Positions 5,846-7,317 of a DNA stretch of 7,317 bases are shown in pieces. The position numbers and the translations under genes are program-made. This DNA is from Chloroflexota bacterium (GTDB lineage: Bacteria > Chloroflexota > Dehalococcoidia > GIF9 > UBA5629): contig JAPLHJ010000045.1 in NCBI GenBank assembly GCA_026389675.1, positions 1 through 7,317 on the forward strand. The letters run 5' to 3'. The notes under the pieces were generated by a model. It saw only the letters and a program-made list of their open reading frames with translations, was not told where the DNA came from and made no database searches. Positions within the stretch are counted from its first letter, which is position 1; each line of letters begins with the position of its first letter.

Positions 5846-5889
5846 AAAGTACTGCCAGTCAGATTGAGAGTCCGCCTTCGCCAAACAGG

Positions 5890-7317
5890 TCATTGCTTCA
5901 GAGACCTATCATGCCTCGTGAGAAGCTCTTTGCGGTTCTGACTCAGGTCCATTCCGGTCGGTGCGGCGGGATAAGGTTGACCGCTCATCAAGCCTGTCCA
6001 AAGGATGCGATTGTAGGTCGGGAAATCCATCTTGTCTGCGGAGGTAAAGTCCACCCCTTTCGTGACCTCTGCCCAGTATTCCGCGTCGTGCGTTGGCCTG
6101 GGCACGATCAGGCTGGCCGACTTGGGAGGCAGTGGCAGTTTTGTATTGTAGAGAGCCGGTGAGGGAGCGGCGGTAAAGCTCCACTTGCTTGGCGTTGTGT
6201 TGAAGACACCAGCCATGGGTCTCCCGAGTGCGTCATTCAGGTTCATCGGCGGGAGGCCCAGGACCATTTCTATCGTGCGTAAAAAGTCGATGGTGTTGTA
6301 CTGTGTGGAGACCAGTGCACCCTGCTTCACATAAGCACCGGCGATGTACGCAGGGCTGCGATGCGAATCGACGTGATCAGGTCCATCCTGGGAGTCGTCT
6401 TCAATGACAAAGATCAGCGTGTTGTCGGCGTACTTGCTACCTGCGATCTTTTGGATCAGCAGACCAACCGCATAGTCGTTATCAGCTTGTTGCAGCTCCG
6501 GAGTATTCACGCCGTCAATCGCCGTGGAAAAGTTCCCGGTGTGATCGTTCATCAAGCGGACCAGGCTTAAGTGAGGAAGATCCTCTCCACCATTGACGTA
6601 CTTGGTATCGAACTCCCGCTCCCACTCCTTGAAACGCCAATAGTCCGGATACGTGGGATCCCAACCGCGGAAGTACGGATCAGTATACGGGATGAGGGAA
6701 ACCTCGGTAGGGTAAGCCGTAACCGTGTTGGTTGAGGCCGGATCGTGAGCGAGAGAAAGGCTGTAGGAGGAGGTTGGGGGGAATGTATAGCGGGTCCCAT
6801 CAATGGAGAACCCATAGTTCCGCACGGTGAGTTTTGCTCTCAGCGCAGCATCCCACAAAAAGCCGGCATTGATTTCATTGTCCGGGCCATCCGGCGCAGC
6901 CGTATCGGTCTGGCCCGGCAGCACATCCGGATCGTCCGACGTCAGGGGATTGGCGGCTTGACGCCCAGCGACACCCGAAAGGGCAACGTTCACACTACGA
7001 TTTAAACCACCCTGGTCGAGGCTGAGGCCGCGTCCCGCGTAGGCCACCGGGTATTGGCTTTCTACCATGCTTTGAGCCTGAGCCGCGGTGGACCATGCCC
7101 AGCCATCATAGCTGACTTCAGCGGTGCACATAAAGTTATCCAACGTGACGAACGTTCGAGCCAGCGAATGCAAATTGGGCGTGAGCGCCTTGCCGAATTC
7201 AGCCATAGAAGGGTCGCCATTGCCGATCTCAAGGTCGCCCAGAATCTGATCGTAGGTTCGATTTTCCTTGATGATAAAGATCACGTGCTTGACACCCTGA
7301 CGTACAGCGTCCATGAC
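5890..7317 (-). CDS. phosphoesterase-family protein (PF04185 type), 5'-partial
   Basis: The frame is open to the window edge (codon GTC at 7317-7315), so the true start is outside; 475 residues are visible. Numbering from the Met at 7314, VKHVIFIIKENRTYDQILGDL (8-28) is the signature start of the phosphoesterase domain shared by phospholipase C and AcpA-like acid phosphatases; E17 and N18 correspond to metal ligands in AcpA. Next come LTPNLHSLARTFVTLDNF (44-61), EVSYDGWAWST (66-76), and near the end of the domain IEDDSQDGPDHVDSHRSPA (304-322), whose Asp pair (306-307) corresponds to further metal ligands and whose D-H-x-D-x-H cluster is typical of the group. The best match I recall is the type in which a YncE-like beta-propeller precedes this domain, and the missing N-terminus would hold that propeller and an export signal. 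Such proteins act outside the cytoplasm and may release phosphate from organic esters; substrate unknown. It ends in TGA with LTRHDRSLKQ. The next gene on this strand starts about 300 bases downstream, so a shared operon is unlikely. Confidence 0.88.
   Translation of the reverse strand, partial: VMDAVRQGVKHVIFIIKENRTYDQILGDLEIGNGDPSMAEFGKALTPNLHSLARTFVTLDNFMCTAEVSYDGWAWSTAAQAQSMVESQYPVAYAGRGLSLDQGGLNRSVNVALSGVAGRQAANPLTSDDPDVLPGQTDTAAPDGPDNEINAGFLWDAALRAKLTVRNYGFSIDGTRYTFPPTSSYSLSLAHDPASTNTVTAYPTEVSLIPYTDPYFRGWDPTYPDYWRFKEWEREFDTKYVNGGEDLPHLSLVRLMNDHTGNFSTAIDGVNTPELQQADNDYAVGLLIQKIAGSKYADNTLIFVIEDDSQDGPDHVDSHRSPAYIAGAYVKQGALVSTQYNTIDFLRTIEMVLGLPPMNLNDALGRPMAGVFNTTPSKWSFTAAPSPALYNTKLPLPPKSASLIVPRPTHDAEYWAEVTKGVDFTSADKMDFPTYNRILWTGLMSGQPYPAAPTGMDLSQNRKELLTRHDRSLKQ

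Larger units (their letters stand above)
5590..5889. other. non-coding upstream region between the phosphoesterase and the Ig-like gene
   Basis: About 300 bases with no credible reading frame. From the right it holds the downstream side of the phosphoesterase gene, a cluster of GGTA/TACC inverted repeats (5795-5845), an 8-base repeat GTACAATA (5712-5719 and 5836-5843), and the promoter and leader of the Ig-like gene. GCCT/AGGC (5720-5734) makes only a 4-bp stem, so no terminator for the phosphoesterase gene can be called. Confidence 0.6.

Noticed and set aside
6361..7005. Plus-strand open frames inside the phosphoesterase gene
   Set aside because: They are antisense to conserved phosphoesterase motifs, short, and have no ribosome site or recognisable domain.
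1..7317. Genome-wide reassignment of UGA to Trp or Gly
   Set aside because: Trp codons in all intact genes are TGG, and the phosphoesterase gene ends in TGA at a plausible natural C-terminus.

Overview
The window has six gene loci from a bacterial chromosome of moderate GC. Both ends cut through a gene. The gene set is metabolic and envelope-related: a PEP/pyruvate enzyme, a permease, a corrinoid-methyltransferase-like protein, an Ig-like surface protein and a phosphoesterase. The style of the Ig-like repeats and of the URO-D family protein resembles anaerobic Chloroflexota such as Dehalococcoidia or Anaerolineae. That placement is an impression from protein style, made without a search. I see no tRNA, rRNA, CRISPR array, transposase or phage gene.

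Layout. (1) 1-2181 (+): pyruvate, phosphate dikinase missing its first ~30 residues at the window edge. It lacks internally the ~90 residues that form a separate subdomain of the ATP-grasp domain in the Clostridium symbiosum enzyme. (2) 2217-2411 (+): a 64-residue two-helix membrane protein behind a strong Shine-Dalgarno, probably co-transcribed with gene 1. (3) 2416-3372 (-): an AEC-family permease, convergent with gene 2 and only 4 bp from it. (4) 3373-3604: a divergent regulatory region with a promoter-like signal on each strand and several TGAC motifs. (5) 3605-4588 (+): a uroporphyrinogen-decarboxylase/MtaA-family gene of normal length, cut by one in-frame TGA where relatives probably carry Trp, just before the HxH part of its putative zinc site. 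(6) 4589-4890: non-coding, with several palindromes. (7) 4891-5589 (-): exported, possibly lipid-anchored protein with two tandem Ig-like domains. (8) 5590-5889: its leader and upstream region, with a direct repeat and a cluster of GGTA/TACC inverted repeats. (9) 5890-7317 (-): the C-terminal part of a secreted-type phosphoesterase, running off the right edge.

The genes do not form one obvious pathway. Only the dikinase and the small membrane protein look like an operon. The permease and the URO-D-like gene share a divergent control region. No clear new multi-gene system is visible. The observations most worth checking are the subdomain-deleted dikinase, the in-frame UGA in the URO-D-like gene, and the repeat clusters in the non-coding regions.
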